From: Sediminibacterium sp.
GTDB lineage: Bacteria; Bacteroidota; Bacteroidia; Chitinophagales; Chitinophagaceae
Length of the DNA: 64,000 bases
Assembly: GCA_030158665.1 (NCBI GenBank)
Contig: JAOASM010000050.1
Coordinates: 186,001-250,000, forward strand
Direction: 5' to 3'
Below are positions 10,799-20,812 of this stretch, piece by piece. The stretch's first letter is position 1. Every line of letters begins with the position of its first letter. Under the pieces are notes generated by a model. The model saw only the letters and a program-made list of their open reading frames with translations, made no database searches and was not told the origin of the DNA. The translations under genes were made by a program, and so were the position numbers.

Positions 10799-11851
10799 AT
10801 GAGAATCATTGGACTAATTTCAATCGTTATGTTGCTTGGCGGATGTGCCCAAAGCAATTATAAAACCTATCAACCAGCGTATTCTGCGATAGACTGGGAA
10901 GAGCAACCTGATTATAGTCAGCTTAAGAACTGGGCAGCACATCCCCTTAAAGCAGACCCATCTGATAGTGTACCGGCAAGCATCTTGAAATCTTTTAGTC
11001 CCAAATATTTAGCGGATGTGTTTTTCATACATCCAACCACTTATTTAGACCCTAGTTTGCCAAATGGCTGGTCTGCATCTTTAAAAGATATTGCATTGAA
11101 TATCAAAACCGATTATTCTACTATATTAAGCCAAGCAAGTATTTTTAATGAAGTAGGACCTATTTATGCCCCTAGGTATCGACAAGCGCATATTAGCAGC
11201 TATTACCCAAAAAACAAAGTGGATACTTTACATGCATTGGCTGCATTTGAACTAGCCTATCAGGACGTAAAAAAAGCCTTTGATTTTTATTTAACCAATT
11301 ACAATCAAGGAAAGCCAATCATCATCGCCTCTCATAGTCAAGGAAGTACCCATGCAAAGCGATTGCTGAAAGAATATTTTGACGGAAAAGAATTATCTAA
11401 GCAATTGGTGTCCGCTTATATCGTAGGGATGGCAATTGACCCAGCAGAATTTACAAATTTAAAATCTTGTACCACTCCAACTGAAACAGGATGTATCTGT
11501 GCTTGGCGCACATTTAAAGAAGGTTATGTACCTCCATTCGTACAAATAGAAAAATTCAGTTCAATAGTGACCAATCCGCTCACTTGGGATAGCAATCAAC
11601 CCGCAGTTGGAAGAGAAGCAAATCAAGGTGCTGTATTGTATAATTTTAAAAAAGTTATTCCAAAAGTAGCTGCTGCAATCAATCATCAAGGGATATTATG
11701 GACACCAAAGCCTAAATTCTTTGGTAATTTTTTATTCAATACCAATAACTACCATATTGCAGATTACAATTTATACTACTTAAGTGTTCGTAAAAATGCA
11801 TCGGAAAGAGCTTTGCACTTTTTAAATCAATCTTCGACTAAGAGTAACTAA
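10799..11851 (+). CDS. DUF3089 family lipoprotein
   Basis: Lipobox MLLGGCAQ; DVFFIHPTTYLDP and IIIASHSQGSTHAKRLL motifs of DUF3089. Confidence 0.8.
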   Translation: MRIIGLISIVMLLGGCAQSNYKTYQPAYSAIDWEEQPDYSQLKNWAAHPLKADPSDSVPASILKSFSPKYLADVFFIHPTTYLDPSLPNGWSASLKDIALNIKTDYSTILSQASIFNEVGPIYAPRYRQAHISSYYPKNKVDTLHALAAFELAYQDVKKAFDFYLTNYNQGKPIIIASHSQGSTHAKRLLKEYFDGKELSKQLVSAYIVGMAIDPAEFTNLKSCTTPTETGCICAWRTFKEGYVPPFVQIEKFSSIVTNPLTWDSNQPAVGREANQGAVLYNFKKVIPKVAAAINHQGILWTPKPKFFGNFLFNTNNYHIADYNLYYLSVRKNASERALHFLNQSSTKSN

Positions 11852-11857
11852 TTAAAA

Positions 11858-14092
11858 TTAATTTCCTACAACGCTTAAGAATTTAATGCGCATGATTTTT
11901 AGTTGCTCCCAACTGTAATCATTTTCACTAAGCTCTTGTTGGGCAATTTGCAAAGAAGATGTTTCGCAGCTTTTAAAATATTCTAAAATTTCTTCTTGAT
12001 CGTATTCGTCTAACCATTCGTCTATCGCATAATCTAAATTCAGTTTTGTACCGCTAGCTGCAATGGTTTCCATTTCCTCTAAAAGACTATCCAATCTTAA
12101 GTCTTTGTTTTTTGCAATCGTTTCCAAAGGAATTTTCTTATCTACATTTTGAATGATATAGATTTTATTACTTGATTTGTTAGCGACTGACTTCATGACA
12201 AAGTCATCGGGCTTTTCAATATTATGTTCAGTTACATATTGCTCAATGAGTTCAATAAAAGGCTTGCCGTATTTGACCGCCTTGCCCTTACTAACCCCCT
12301 GACAACGTTCCATTTCAGTGAATGAGGTTGGATACAAGGTAGCCATATCCTGTAAAGAAGTCTCTAAGAAAATCACAAAGGGTGGCAACCCGATCTTCTT
12401 AGCAACTACTTGACGCAAATCTTTCAATAATTCAAATAAACGATCGTCTGTAGTAACTGCATCTTCTGCCACTTCACTTTCTTCATCATCACCTAATTCA
12501 GCTGCAAAAACATTCTGCAAAACCACCAAAAACGAGCTTGGCTTCTTCAAAAACTTCTGCCCCTTGGTTGTCAATTTCAATAAGCCATATTCTTCGATAT
12601 CTTTTTCTATCACTTCCTCCAACATTGCCTGGCGAATTAAGCTATTCCAAAACAATTCATCATGAGATTTGCCGATACCAAAAACCGGTAATTTTTCATG
12701 ACGATACAAACCAATTTGTGGTGTAAAATGTCCGGTAATAATTTGCACTACATAATGTGCAACGAATCTTTCATCCAAAGCCTGTATGGTTTGTAAAAGC
12801 TGTACCAACTCGGATTTTGCTTCAAATTTTTCCTTAGGATGTAAACAGTTGTCACATTTGCCGCAATTTTTATCTGGCCAAGTTTCACCAAAATAATGCA
12901 ATAAACTTCTTCTTCTACAAACACCGCTTTCCGCGAAAGCCACTGTTTCGTCGATTAATTGAGCACCCACTTCTCTTTCACTCAAAGGCTTGTCTCTTAA
13001 AAAATGTTCTAATTTAGAAACGTCTTTTTGTGAATAATATAAAATACAATTCCCTTCTAAGCCATCTCTGCCGGCTCTTCCGGTTTCCTGATAATAATTT
13101 TCAATTGATTTTGGAATATTATAATGAATCACAAAGCGGATATCTGGCTTGTCGATACCCATACCAAATGCAATCGTAGCTACAATCACTTGAACATCTT
13201 CATTCAAAAATTGATCCTGTCTTTCTGCTCTTAATTTTTGATCCAAGCCTGCATGGTACGCAACCGCCTTGATATTATTCGCTTTTAAAAGATCAGCAAG
13301 CTCTTCTGTAGTTTTTCGGTTCAGCGTATAAATGATACCGCTTTTCTTTTTATGCTTTGTAATATATTTTACAATGCTTTTAACGGTCTGTTCTTTCTTG
13401 ATCTTTGGTTGCACTTCATAATACAAATTCTCTCTATTGAAAGAAGAGATTAAAATTTCTGGATTATTAAGGGACAAATTTTTAACAATATCACTTTGCA
13501 CTTTTGGCGTAGCCGTAGCCGTTAAAGCAATAATTGGCGCTGAAGAATTGATCTCTTCCATCATCTCTTTTAAACGACGGTACTCCGGTCTAAAGTCATG
13601 TCCCCACTCCGAAATACAATGCGCTTCATCTACCGCAAAAAAAGACACTTTCAAATCACTAAAGAAATCAAGGTTCTCTTGTTTCGTCAAGGTCTCAGGT
13701 GCCACATACAATAATTTTGTCTTGCCACTTAAAAGATCCTCCTTGACCGCTTTTACTTGTCCTTTGTTTAAAGAAGAATTTAAAAAATGGGCTACTTCAT
13801 CATGCTCACTATATCCTCTAACTAAATCCACCTGGTTTTTCATTAAAGCAATCAACGGGGAAACCACAATGGCGCAACCTTCTAACATCATGGCTGGCAA
13901 TTGATAGCATAAGCTCTTTCCCCCGCCCGTAGGCATAATGACAAAAGTGTCCCTGCCGCTCAATAAGGATAAGATAGCTTGTTCCTGAGTGCCCTTAAAT
14001 TGAGAGAATCCGAAATATTGCTCCAAAGCAGCCACTAAGTCCTTGTTTTGAGGCGCTGAAGTCTTTTTAGTCGTTTTTTTAGTCGTGGGCAT
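11858..14092 (-). CDS. recQ: ATP-dependent DNA helicase RecQ
   Basis: MPTGGGKSLCYQLPA (Walker A), DEAHCISEWGHDFRPEYRRL, Zn-binding C..C..C, HRDC region. Confidence 0.95.
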   Translation of the reverse strand: MPTTKKTTKKTSAPQNKDLVAALEQYFGFSQFKGTQEQAILSLLSGRDTFVIMPTGGGKSLCYQLPAMMLEGCAIVVSPLIALMKNQVDLVRGYSEHDEVAHFLNSSLNKGQVKAVKEDLLSGKTKLLYVAPETLTKQENLDFFSDLKVSFFAVDEAHCISEWGHDFRPEYRRLKEMMEEINSSAPIIALTATATPKVQSDIVKNLSLNNPEILISSFNRENLYYEVQPKIKKEQTVKSIVKYITKHKKKSGIIYTLNRKTTEELADLLKANNIKAVAYHAGLDQKLRAERQDQFLNEDVQVIVATIAFGMGIDKPDIRFVIHYNIPKSIENYYQETGRAGRDGLEGNCILYYSQKDVSKLEHFLRDKPLSEREVGAQLIDETVAFAESGVCRRRSLLHYFGETWPDKNCGKCDNCLHPKEKFEAKSELVQLLQTIQALDERFVAHYVVQIITGHFTPQIGLYRHEKLPVFGIGKSHDELFWNSLIRQAMLEEVIEKDIEEYGLLKLTTKGQKFLKKPSSFLVVLQNVFAAELGDDEESEVAEDAVTTDDRLFELLKDLRQVVAKKIGLPPFVIFLETSLQDMATLYPTSFTEMERCQGVSKGKAVKYGKPFIELIEQYVTEHNIEKPDDFVMKSVANKSSNKIYIIQNVDKKIPLETIAKNKDLRLDSLLEEMETIAASGTKLNLDYAIDEWLDEYDQEEILEYFKSCETSSLQIAQQELSENDYSWEQLKIMRIKFLSVVGN

Positions 14093-14265
14093 CGTAATAA
14101 GCTTGAAATCAACCGTTTATTGTCTGTTTATCTATTTAAGTTAACGCATTTTGTTGAACAAAAGTTCATTCAAACGCATAATTTTTTAAATAAACCATTT
14201 ATCAAAGGATGGATTAAAAATGGAGGACAAAGTTAATGAAGTATTACCTTTGCTGCACCTATATT

Positions 14266-15234
14266 ATGCCTATGTCATCCGAGATCAAATCCATTGCCAA
14301 AAACGCCTTGCAAATTGAAGCAAAAGCAGTAGCAGGATTAGAAAAGTATATTGACGATCAATTTGTTGCGGCTGTTCAAGCTGTCATTCAATCTAAAGGA
14401 CGCTTTATTGTAAGTGGAATTGGCAAAAGTGCCATCATCGCTCAAAAAATTGTAGCTACCTGTAACTCCACTGGAACACCTGCCATTTACCTTCATGCAG
14501 CAGATGCCATTCATGGAGATTCGGGGATGATTGGACCAGAAGATGTGGTGATGATTATTAGTAAGAGTGGAGAAAGTCCGGAGATTAAAATGTTAGTAGA
14601 TTTAATTGCACATTTTGGCAACCCATTAATTGCGATGGTAGGCAATTTAGACAGTTATTTAGGCAAGGCAACCCAATTGGTGGTGAATACCACTGTTGAT
14701 CAAGAAGCATGTATCAATAATTTAGCGCCTACCTCATCTACCACAGCACAAATGGTGATGGGTGATTTGATGGCGATCGCATTTATGGAATTGAGAGGAT
14801 TCAAGTCCAATGATTTTGCGAAATTCCACCCTGGTGGCAATCTTGGTAAAAGATTAACCTTGACAACAGGTTCCGTAGCAAAACACAATGCACAACCCAG
14901 CGTAAAACCTACCACGAGTATTAAAGAAGTGATTATAGCCATTTCTAAAAGTAGAATGGGCGCGACAGCTGTATTAGATGATGCAGAAGCCATAGTTGGT
15001 ATGATTACAGATGGCGATATTCGCCGTATGTTAGAACAACACAATAGTATACAAGATCTTAAGGCGGCAGATATATTTCATAAGAAGCCCATTACGATTT
15101 CCCCCAATACACTAGCGATTGAAGCATTTGATTTAATGAAAACGCATGATATCAGTCAATTAATTGTAGCAGAGCATGGACAATATATGGGCATGATACA
15201 TATGCATGATTTAATGAAAGAAGGGATTTTATAA
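14266..15234 (+). CDS. kdsD: KpsF/GutQ-type sugar-phosphate isomerase with CBS domains (arabinose-5-phosphate isomerase)
   Basis: SIS domain GRFIVSGIGKSAIIAQKIVATCNSTGTPA plus two CBS domains; start moved from 14236 to 14266 (or 14272) because a TACCTTTG box lies at 14245-14252. Confidence 0.88.
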   Translation: MPMSSEIKSIAKNALQIEAKAVAGLEKYIDDQFVAAVQAVIQSKGRFIVSGIGKSAIIAQKIVATCNSTGTPAIYLHAADAIHGDSGMIGPEDVVMIISKSGESPEIKMLVDLIAHFGNPLIAMVGNLDSYLGKATQLVVNTTVDQEACINNLAPTSSTTAQMVMGDLMAIAFMELRGFKSNDFAKFHPGGNLGKRLTLTTGSVAKHNAQPSVKPTTSIKEVIIAISKSRMGATAVLDDAEAIVGMITDGDIRRMLEQHNSIQDLKAADIFHKKPITISPNTLAIEAFDLMKTHDISQLIVAEHGQYMGMIHMHDLMKEGIL

Positions 15235-15243
15235 AATATTTTT

Positions 15244-16329
15244 ATGCAAAACAAAAATCACTATGTAGCCATCATGGCTGGAGGAATTGGAAGTCGTTTT
15301 TGGCCTATGAGTAGAACGGCTTACCCTAAACAGTTTTTGGATGTATTGAATACTGGTAAGACATTGGTGCAATGGACTTATGAACGTTACGCAAAATTTA
15401 TTCCTGCAGAAAATATATATATAGTCACATCCGACGAATACGTTGATATTGTAAAAACGCAATTGCCCCAATTGCCTATTGAAAATATTTTAGCAGAGCC
15501 GAGCAAAAAGAATACAGCTCCTTGTATTGCCTATATTTCCTTTAAATTGGCACAGATCAATCCTGATGCTAGATTCATCGTTGCACCAAGTGATCATTTA
15601 ATTTTAGAAGAAGATCGCTTTCAAGACATTGCATTACAAGCATTGGATTTCGTAGAGCACATTAAAGCATTGGTTACATTAGGCATTCAACCAACACATC
15701 CAAACACAGGATATGGCTATATACAATACGAAGGACTAGAAGTTACTAAAGGTGTTTACAAAGTAAAAACATTTACCGAGAAACCAGATTTAGAAATTGC
15801 AAAGTCGTTTTTAGAAAGTGGAGATTTTTTATGGAACGCGGGCATTTTTGCTTGGAAGGCCAGTTCAATCTTAGCTGCCTTTGAAAAGTATCAGCCAGAA
15901 ATGTATGAGTTGTTTGATCAAGAAAAAGTACATTTCAATACTCCAGAGGAAACTCAGGCTATTCAAAGAATCTATCCACAGTGCACCAATATTTCAATAG
16001 ACATAGCCATTATGGAAAAGGCTAATAACGTATACGTCATGCCCGCTTCATTTGGATGGAGTGACTTAGGTACATGGAATAGTGCTTACGAGAATATGGA
16101 AAAAGATTATTTAGGTAATGCGGTTGCTTCTGATAATGTGATTGTTATCGATGCTACTAAATGTATGATCAATTCGCCTAAAGATAAATTGGTTGTCGTG
16201 CAAGGACTAGATGACTTTATAGTCGTTGATACAAAAGATGTTTTATTGATTTGCAGCAAGGAAAAAGAGCAATCCATTAAAGAATATGTTGCAGAAGTAA
16301 AAAGAAACAAAGGCGATAAATATATCTAA
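15244..16329 (+). CDS. manC: mannose-1-phosphate guanylyltransferase
   Basis: AIMAGGIGSRFWPMSRTAYPKQFLD nucleotidyltransferase signature, FTEKPDLEIAKSFL. Confidence 0.92.
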   Translation: MQNKNHYVAIMAGGIGSRFWPMSRTAYPKQFLDVLNTGKTLVQWTYERYAKFIPAENIYIVTSDEYVDIVKTQLPQLPIENILAEPSKKNTAPCIAYISFKLAQINPDARFIVAPSDHLILEEDRFQDIALQALDFVEHIKALVTLGIQPTHPNTGYGYIQYEGLEVTKGVYKVKTFTEKPDLEIAKSFLESGDFLWNAGIFAWKASSILAAFEKYQPEMYELFDQEKVHFNTPEETQAIQRIYPQCTNISIDIAIMEKANNVYVMPASFGWSDLGTWNSAYENMEKDYLGNAVASDNVIVIDATKCMINSPKDKLVVVQGLDDFIVVDTKDVLLICSKEKEQSIKEYVAEVKRNKGDKYI

Positions 16330-16383
16330 ATTGCCTATCTTAGAGTGGTTAGGTGATTGCTTAAAAACAAAAAGACCCCCTCT

Positions 16384-17448
16384 ATGGCAACGATTATAAG
16401 TGGCACAGGTAGTATTATACCGCATATTATCAAATCCAATAAGGATTTTGTAGCGAATACCTTTTATGATGAACTAAATGAACGCATCAAGACCCCCAAC
16501 GAAGAAATTGTTGAAAAATTTAAAGGCATCACCGGCATCATGGAAAGAAGGTATGCCGACGTGCACGTCAATACTTCTGACTTAGCCACGGCAGCCGCTA
16601 AATTAGCAATTGAAGATGCAGGTATAGATCCAGAAACAATCGACCAAATCATAGTAGCCCATAATTTCGGAGACGTTCAATCTGGAACAATACAATCAGA
16701 TGCCATTCCTGCAATCGCTTCAAGGGTGAAACATAATTTAGGTATCGTCAATCCAAGCTGTGTGGCTTATGATCTATTATTTGGTTGTCCTGGATGGATA
16801 CAAGGAGTGATTCAAGCAGATTCTTTTATTAAGTCTGGCATGGCAAAAAAATGTTTAGTGATTGGTGCTGAAACATTAAGCAGAGTAGTAGATCCACATG
16901 ATAGAGACAGTATGATTTTTAGTGATGGCGCAGGAGCCTGTATTTTAGAACATAGCGAAGACCCTAATCAGGGTATTTTATCCTTTAGTGTGCAAAGCCA
17001 TTGTAATGATGAAGCTTATTTTTTATACTTAGGTAAATCATACCACCCAGAAGCAGATGATGCAACAAGGTATATTAAAATGAAAGGGAGAAAGGTATAT
17101 GAATATGCCATTAAGAATGTGCCGATTGCCATGAAAGCTTGTATCGAAAAAGCCGGAGTTGATATCAAAGAGGTGAAGAAATTCTTTCTACATCAAGCCA
17201 ATGAAAAAATGGATGAAGGATTCATTAAAGCTTTATATAAATTATATGATATAAAAGATATTCCAGCAGATATTATGCCAATGAGTATTCACGAGTTAGG
17301 AAATAGTTCTGTAGCAACTATCCCAACACTATATGACTTAGTGCATAAAGGCAAGTATCCAGAGCACGAATTAGAAAAAGGAGATGTAGTCATTTTTGCG
17401 TCAGTTGGTGCAGGCATGAACATCAATGCTATTTGCTATCGATTGTAA
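16384..17448 (+). CDS. 3-oxoacyl-ACP synthase III-like (FabH family)
   Basis: DLLFGCPGWIQG (catalytic Cys), FFLHQANEKM (His), ELGNSSVATIPT (Asn); start at ATGGCAACG rather than track 16357. Confidence 0.85.
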   Translation: MATIISGTGSIIPHIIKSNKDFVANTFYDELNERIKTPNEEIVEKFKGITGIMERRYADVHVNTSDLATAAAKLAIEDAGIDPETIDQIIVAHNFGDVQSGTIQSDAIPAIASRVKHNLGIVNPSCVAYDLLFGCPGWIQGVIQADSFIKSGMAKKCLVIGAETLSRVVDPHDRDSMIFSDGAGACILEHSEDPNQGILSFSVQSHCNDEAYFLYLGKSYHPEADDATRYIKMKGRKVYEYAIKNVPIAMKACIEKAGVDIKEVKKFFLHQANEKMDEGFIKALYKLYDIKDIPADIMPMSIHELGNSSVATIPTLYDLVHKGKYPEHELEKGDVVIFASVGAGMNINAICYRL

Positions 17449-17460
17449 ATTGAATACCCT

Positions 17461-17499
17461 ATTAATAAAAAAGGCGCTAAAAGCGCCTTTTTTATTAAT
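17461..17499. terminator. bidirectional intrinsic terminator between convergent fabH-like gene and purF
   Basis: attaataaaaaaggcgct-aaa-agcgccttttttattaat: perfect 18-bp arms with A/T tracts on both sides. Confidence 0.9.
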
Positions 17500-19342
17500 A
17501 TCCTCTTTGGTTATTTCCTTCGATATAATTGGTGTAGGCTTTGTTGCACACCTTATTACCACCTGGTGTTGGGTAATTACCCGTAAAATACCAGTCACCC
17601 GTATTGGTAGGACAACATGCATGCAATCCTTCAATGGTTTGATAAATCACTTCAACCGGAATTTGAATATTATCAGGAGTGATTAACTGTGCAATTTTAT
17701 CTGAAATTTCTTCAGTAGTAAAAGGCTTATACAATTCACGCACCACATTTTCTGTATGCAATTCATTATTCGCTTCAAGCGTTTTGATTTTTTGATAGAC
17801 GTCATCCATTACCTGCTCCATGCCTCTCTCTTTTAACAACGCAATAGCCGCCTTGAAAGCAATAAAATCACCCATTTTGCTCATGTCAATGCCATAACAA
17901 TCTGGATATCTAATTTGAGGTGCAGATGAAACAACGATAATTTTTTTAGGTGACAATCTTGATAACATTCTAATGATGCTTTCTCTCAATGTAGTACCTC
18001 TTACAATACTGTCATCAATCACAACTAAACTATCTTCATTTTTGCGGACGGTGCCATAAGTGATATCATACACATGCTGTACCATCTCATTGCGATTGGC
18101 ATCTTCTGTAATAAAGGTTCTTAGTTTGACATCCTTGATGGCAATTTTTTCTTGGCGAATTTTTCGATTCACCATTTCTCCTAATTTATCCGCATCCACC
18201 TCTTTACCCCAACTTAAAATACGCTCTACCTTAATGGCGTTCAAGTATTCTTCCATGCCTTTTACTAAACCATAAAAAGCAACCTCGGCTGTATTTGGGA
18301 TATACGAGAAGATGGTGTTTTTTAGATCTTTCTCGATTCTATCTAAAACAATTCTACTTAAATAATGTCCAAGTGCAATTCGTTCTCTATAAATTTTCTC
18401 ATCTCCGCCTCTAGAAAAATAAATGCGTTCGAAAGAACATGCTCTTCTCTCTTTGGGCTCAATGATTTGTTCAATAGTATATCCTCCTTTGTCATCTACA
18501 ATCAAGGCATTACCAGGCATCAACTCATGCACTTCGTTTTCACCCACATTAAAGGTGGTACGTATTGCAGCTCTCTCACTTGCTGCTACAATCACTTCCC
18601 CGTCGATATAATAATAAGCAGGGCGAATACCGTGTGCATCACGCATGATAAAACTATATCCATTCCCTACCAATCCTCCTATTGTAAAACCTCCGTCAAA
18701 CAATGGCACAGCTTGCTTTAACACTTCTGTAATATTGGGACTATTGGGATTCTTAGTTTCTTCTTTTACCAAAAAGTGATGGATGACTTCCATCATCGCA
18801 GCTAAGTCGCTTTGTTTTTCAAAAGGACCTGGCTCATGTTGAATTTTTTTGAATAATTCGTCTGTGTTCACCAGATTGAAATTGCCAGCTAAGGCAAGGT
18901 TTTTGCCTGGAACTAAATTCTTCTTGATGAATGGATGACAAAACTCAACATTGTTTTTGCCTTGAGTGCCATACCTTAAATGGCCCAATAACAATTCACC
19001 CATAAACGGCAAATGACCTTTCATTAAACCTGGGTGCTTGGTAATATCTGGTTGGAACTTTTCTAATTCTTGGATTTCTTGACCCACTTTATAAAACAAA
19101 TCAGCAATGGGCTGCTGTGCACTACTTCTTAATCGATATAAAAAAGGATTGCCTGCTTCTATATCTAGTTTAACAGTTGCAATCCCTGCGCCATCTTGTC
19201 CACGATTGTGTTGCTTCTCCATCAAAAGGTACAACTTATTAAGTCCGTAGGTTACTGATCCCCTATTTTGTAGATAGTAGGATAAAGGTTTTCTTAACCT
19301 AATGAATGCTAAGCCACACTCGTGTTTGATCTCGTCGCTCAT
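17495..19342 (-). CDS. purF: amidophosphoribosyltransferase (long Bacteroidota form)
   Basis: ECGLAFIRL N-terminal nucleophile context, HNRGQDGAGIATV, PRPP motif VVIDDSIVRGTT; 615 aa. Confidence 0.88.
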   Translation of the reverse strand: MSDEIKHECGLAFIRLRKPLSYYLQNRGSVTYGLNKLYLLMEKQHNRGQDGAGIATVKLDIEAGNPFLYRLRSSAQQPIADLFYKVGQEIQELEKFQPDITKHPGLMKGHLPFMGELLLGHLRYGTQGKNNVEFCHPFIKKNLVPGKNLALAGNFNLVNTDELFKKIQHEPGPFEKQSDLAAMMEVIHHFLVKEETKNPNSPNITEVLKQAVPLFDGGFTIGGLVGNGYSFIMRDAHGIRPAYYYIDGEVIVAASERAAIRTTFNVGENEVHELMPGNALIVDDKGGYTIEQIIEPKERRACSFERIYFSRGGDEKIYRERIALGHYLSRIVLDRIEKDLKNTIFSYIPNTAEVAFYGLVKGMEEYLNAIKVERILSWGKEVDADKLGEMVNRKIRQEKIAIKDVKLRTFITEDANRNEMVQHVYDITYGTVRKNEDSLVVIDDSIVRGTTLRESIIRMLSRLSPKKIIVVSSAPQIRYPDCYGIDMSKMGDFIAFKAAIALLKERGMEQVMDDVYQKIKTLEANNELHTENVVRELYKPFTTEEISDKIAQLITPDNIQIPVEVIYQTIEGLHACCPTNTGDWYFTGNYPTPGGNKVCNKAYTNYIEGNNQRGY

Positions 19343-19352
19343 GATGAAGTTT

Positions 19353-20747
19353 CTAGTATGTTTTTTCCTTTACTATTGCATTAGCCACTTTTGTCCAATC
19401 TGTTAATTCTTTACAAGCTTGAAAATCGTTATCTATAAATACATAGTAATTGGGTACTCTTTCTTTAAACCAAGACTCTAATACTTTAGCTTTTTTCTCT
19501 TCTAATGCTCTTACTGAAACGCGGTTATAATCTTCTTTTAAATTCTCCTTGTGAGGCGCAGTTCTTTCTTTATAATAAACAATTCGCACTGTCTTTCTGC
19601 CACGATCATCCACATACAATTGAGGGGCAGAAATATCACCTGGTTTCATGTTCTGAATTAACACCACCATTTCTTTATCCAATTGATCAAAATTGATATA
19701 AGTAGATCCATCACGTCCAGTGACAGCTCCGCCGCTAAACTTGCTAGACTCGTCGTCACTAAATTTATTCACTGCTTCTCCAAAACTTGTCTTACCAGCT
19801 AATATTTCCTTTCTAACACTATCTAATAACTTTTTTGTCTCATTGATTTCGTCATTTGTGATTGGCGGAATTCTTAAGATATGCTTTACTACCGCTTCAT
19901 CCCCAGATCTAGAAATCAATTGGATGATATGGTAACCAAATTTTGATTTTACTGGCGCAGAGATCTGGCCTTCTTTTAATCTAAAAGAGGCCGCCATGAA
20001 TGCTGGATCAAATTCTCTCACATTTCTATTTAAACTAAATTGACCTAGGTTTTCTTTTGCACTTGGATCTTCAGAATATAATTTCACCAATTGATCAAAT
20101 TTATTCACGCCGCCCTCTACTTGCTTACGATATTCCAACATCTGCTGAATCACATACTCTTCGATATCACGATTCGCTTTAGGATGCATGATAATTTCTG
20201 AGATCTGTACTTCACTTTCATATAAAGGCAAACTATCTACTGGGATTTTTGCATAAAATGCTTTTACCTCATTAGGCGTAATCTTGACTTTATCAACGAT
20301 CTTATTCTGCATCTCTTCCGCTAAACGTTGTTCCTTGATTAAAAGTCTAAAGTCATCTTTTAATTGAAACACAGATCGTCCTGCAACTTCTTCTAAAACT
20401 TCCTTAGATCCAAATTGTTGGATGAAATTTCGAATACGGCCATCAATGGCATTTTCAATTTCTTCTTCTGTAATTAAAATAGAATCTTTTTCGGCTTGTA
20501 GGACTAAGGCCTTACGAATCAATTGACCTTCAATGACCTGGCAGGCTGTTGGCAATTCGATATTTTCTTGACCCTGAGATTGTCTTTTGTAATCTGCAAT
20601 AGCATTGTCGACATCTGAACGCAAAATATATTTGTCGCCAACTGTAGCAACAATTTTATCTGCTAAAACTTTTTTGATTTGTGCAGTTGCAGAACTAGCA
20701 ACGGCTATTAATCCTAGGGCGAATACAATACGAACTATTTTCATCAA
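19353..20747 (-). CDS. surA: periplasmic peptidylprolyl isomerase, SurA-like
   Basis: Signal peptide; SurA N-domain IVATVGDKYILRSDVD; PpiC parvulin domains (SEIIMHPKANRD...KFGYHIIQLISR). Confidence 0.88.
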   Translation of the reverse strand: MMKIVRIVFALGLIAVASSATAQIKKVLADKIVATVGDKYILRSDVDNAIADYKRQSQGQENIELPTACQVIEGQLIRKALVLQAEKDSILITEEEIENAIDGRIRNFIQQFGSKEVLEEVAGRSVFQLKDDFRLLIKEQRLAEEMQNKIVDKVKITPNEVKAFYAKIPVDSLPLYESEVQISEIIMHPKANRDIEEYVIQQMLEYRKQVEGGVNKFDQLVKLYSEDPSAKENLGQFSLNRNVREFDPAFMAASFRLKEGQISAPVKSKFGYHIIQLISRSGDEAVVKHILRIPPITNDEINETKKLLDSVRKEILAGKTSFGEAVNKFSDDESSKFSGGAVTGRDGSTYINFDQLDKEMVVLIQNMKPGDISAPQLYVDDRGRKTVRIVYYKERTAPHKENLKEDYNRVSVRALEEKKAKVLESWFKERVPNYYVFIDNDFQACKELTDWTKVANAIVKEKTY

Positions 20748-20771
20748 ATATGAATTAAGGGGCTAAGTTCC

Positions 20772-20798
20772 GATAGCCGGGGCAATGCCCCAACTATC
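20772..20798 (-). other. stem-loop between infB and surA
   Basis: Minus-strand RNA GAUAGUUGGGGC-AUU-GCCCCGGCUAUC: 12-bp stem with two G.U pairs, no following U-tract. Confidence 0.7.
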
Positions 20799-20812
20799 AA
20801 ATCTTAATATTT

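Noticed and set aside
13437-13904. 155-aa plus-strand ORF
   Set aside because: Antisense inside recQ; no recognisable domain
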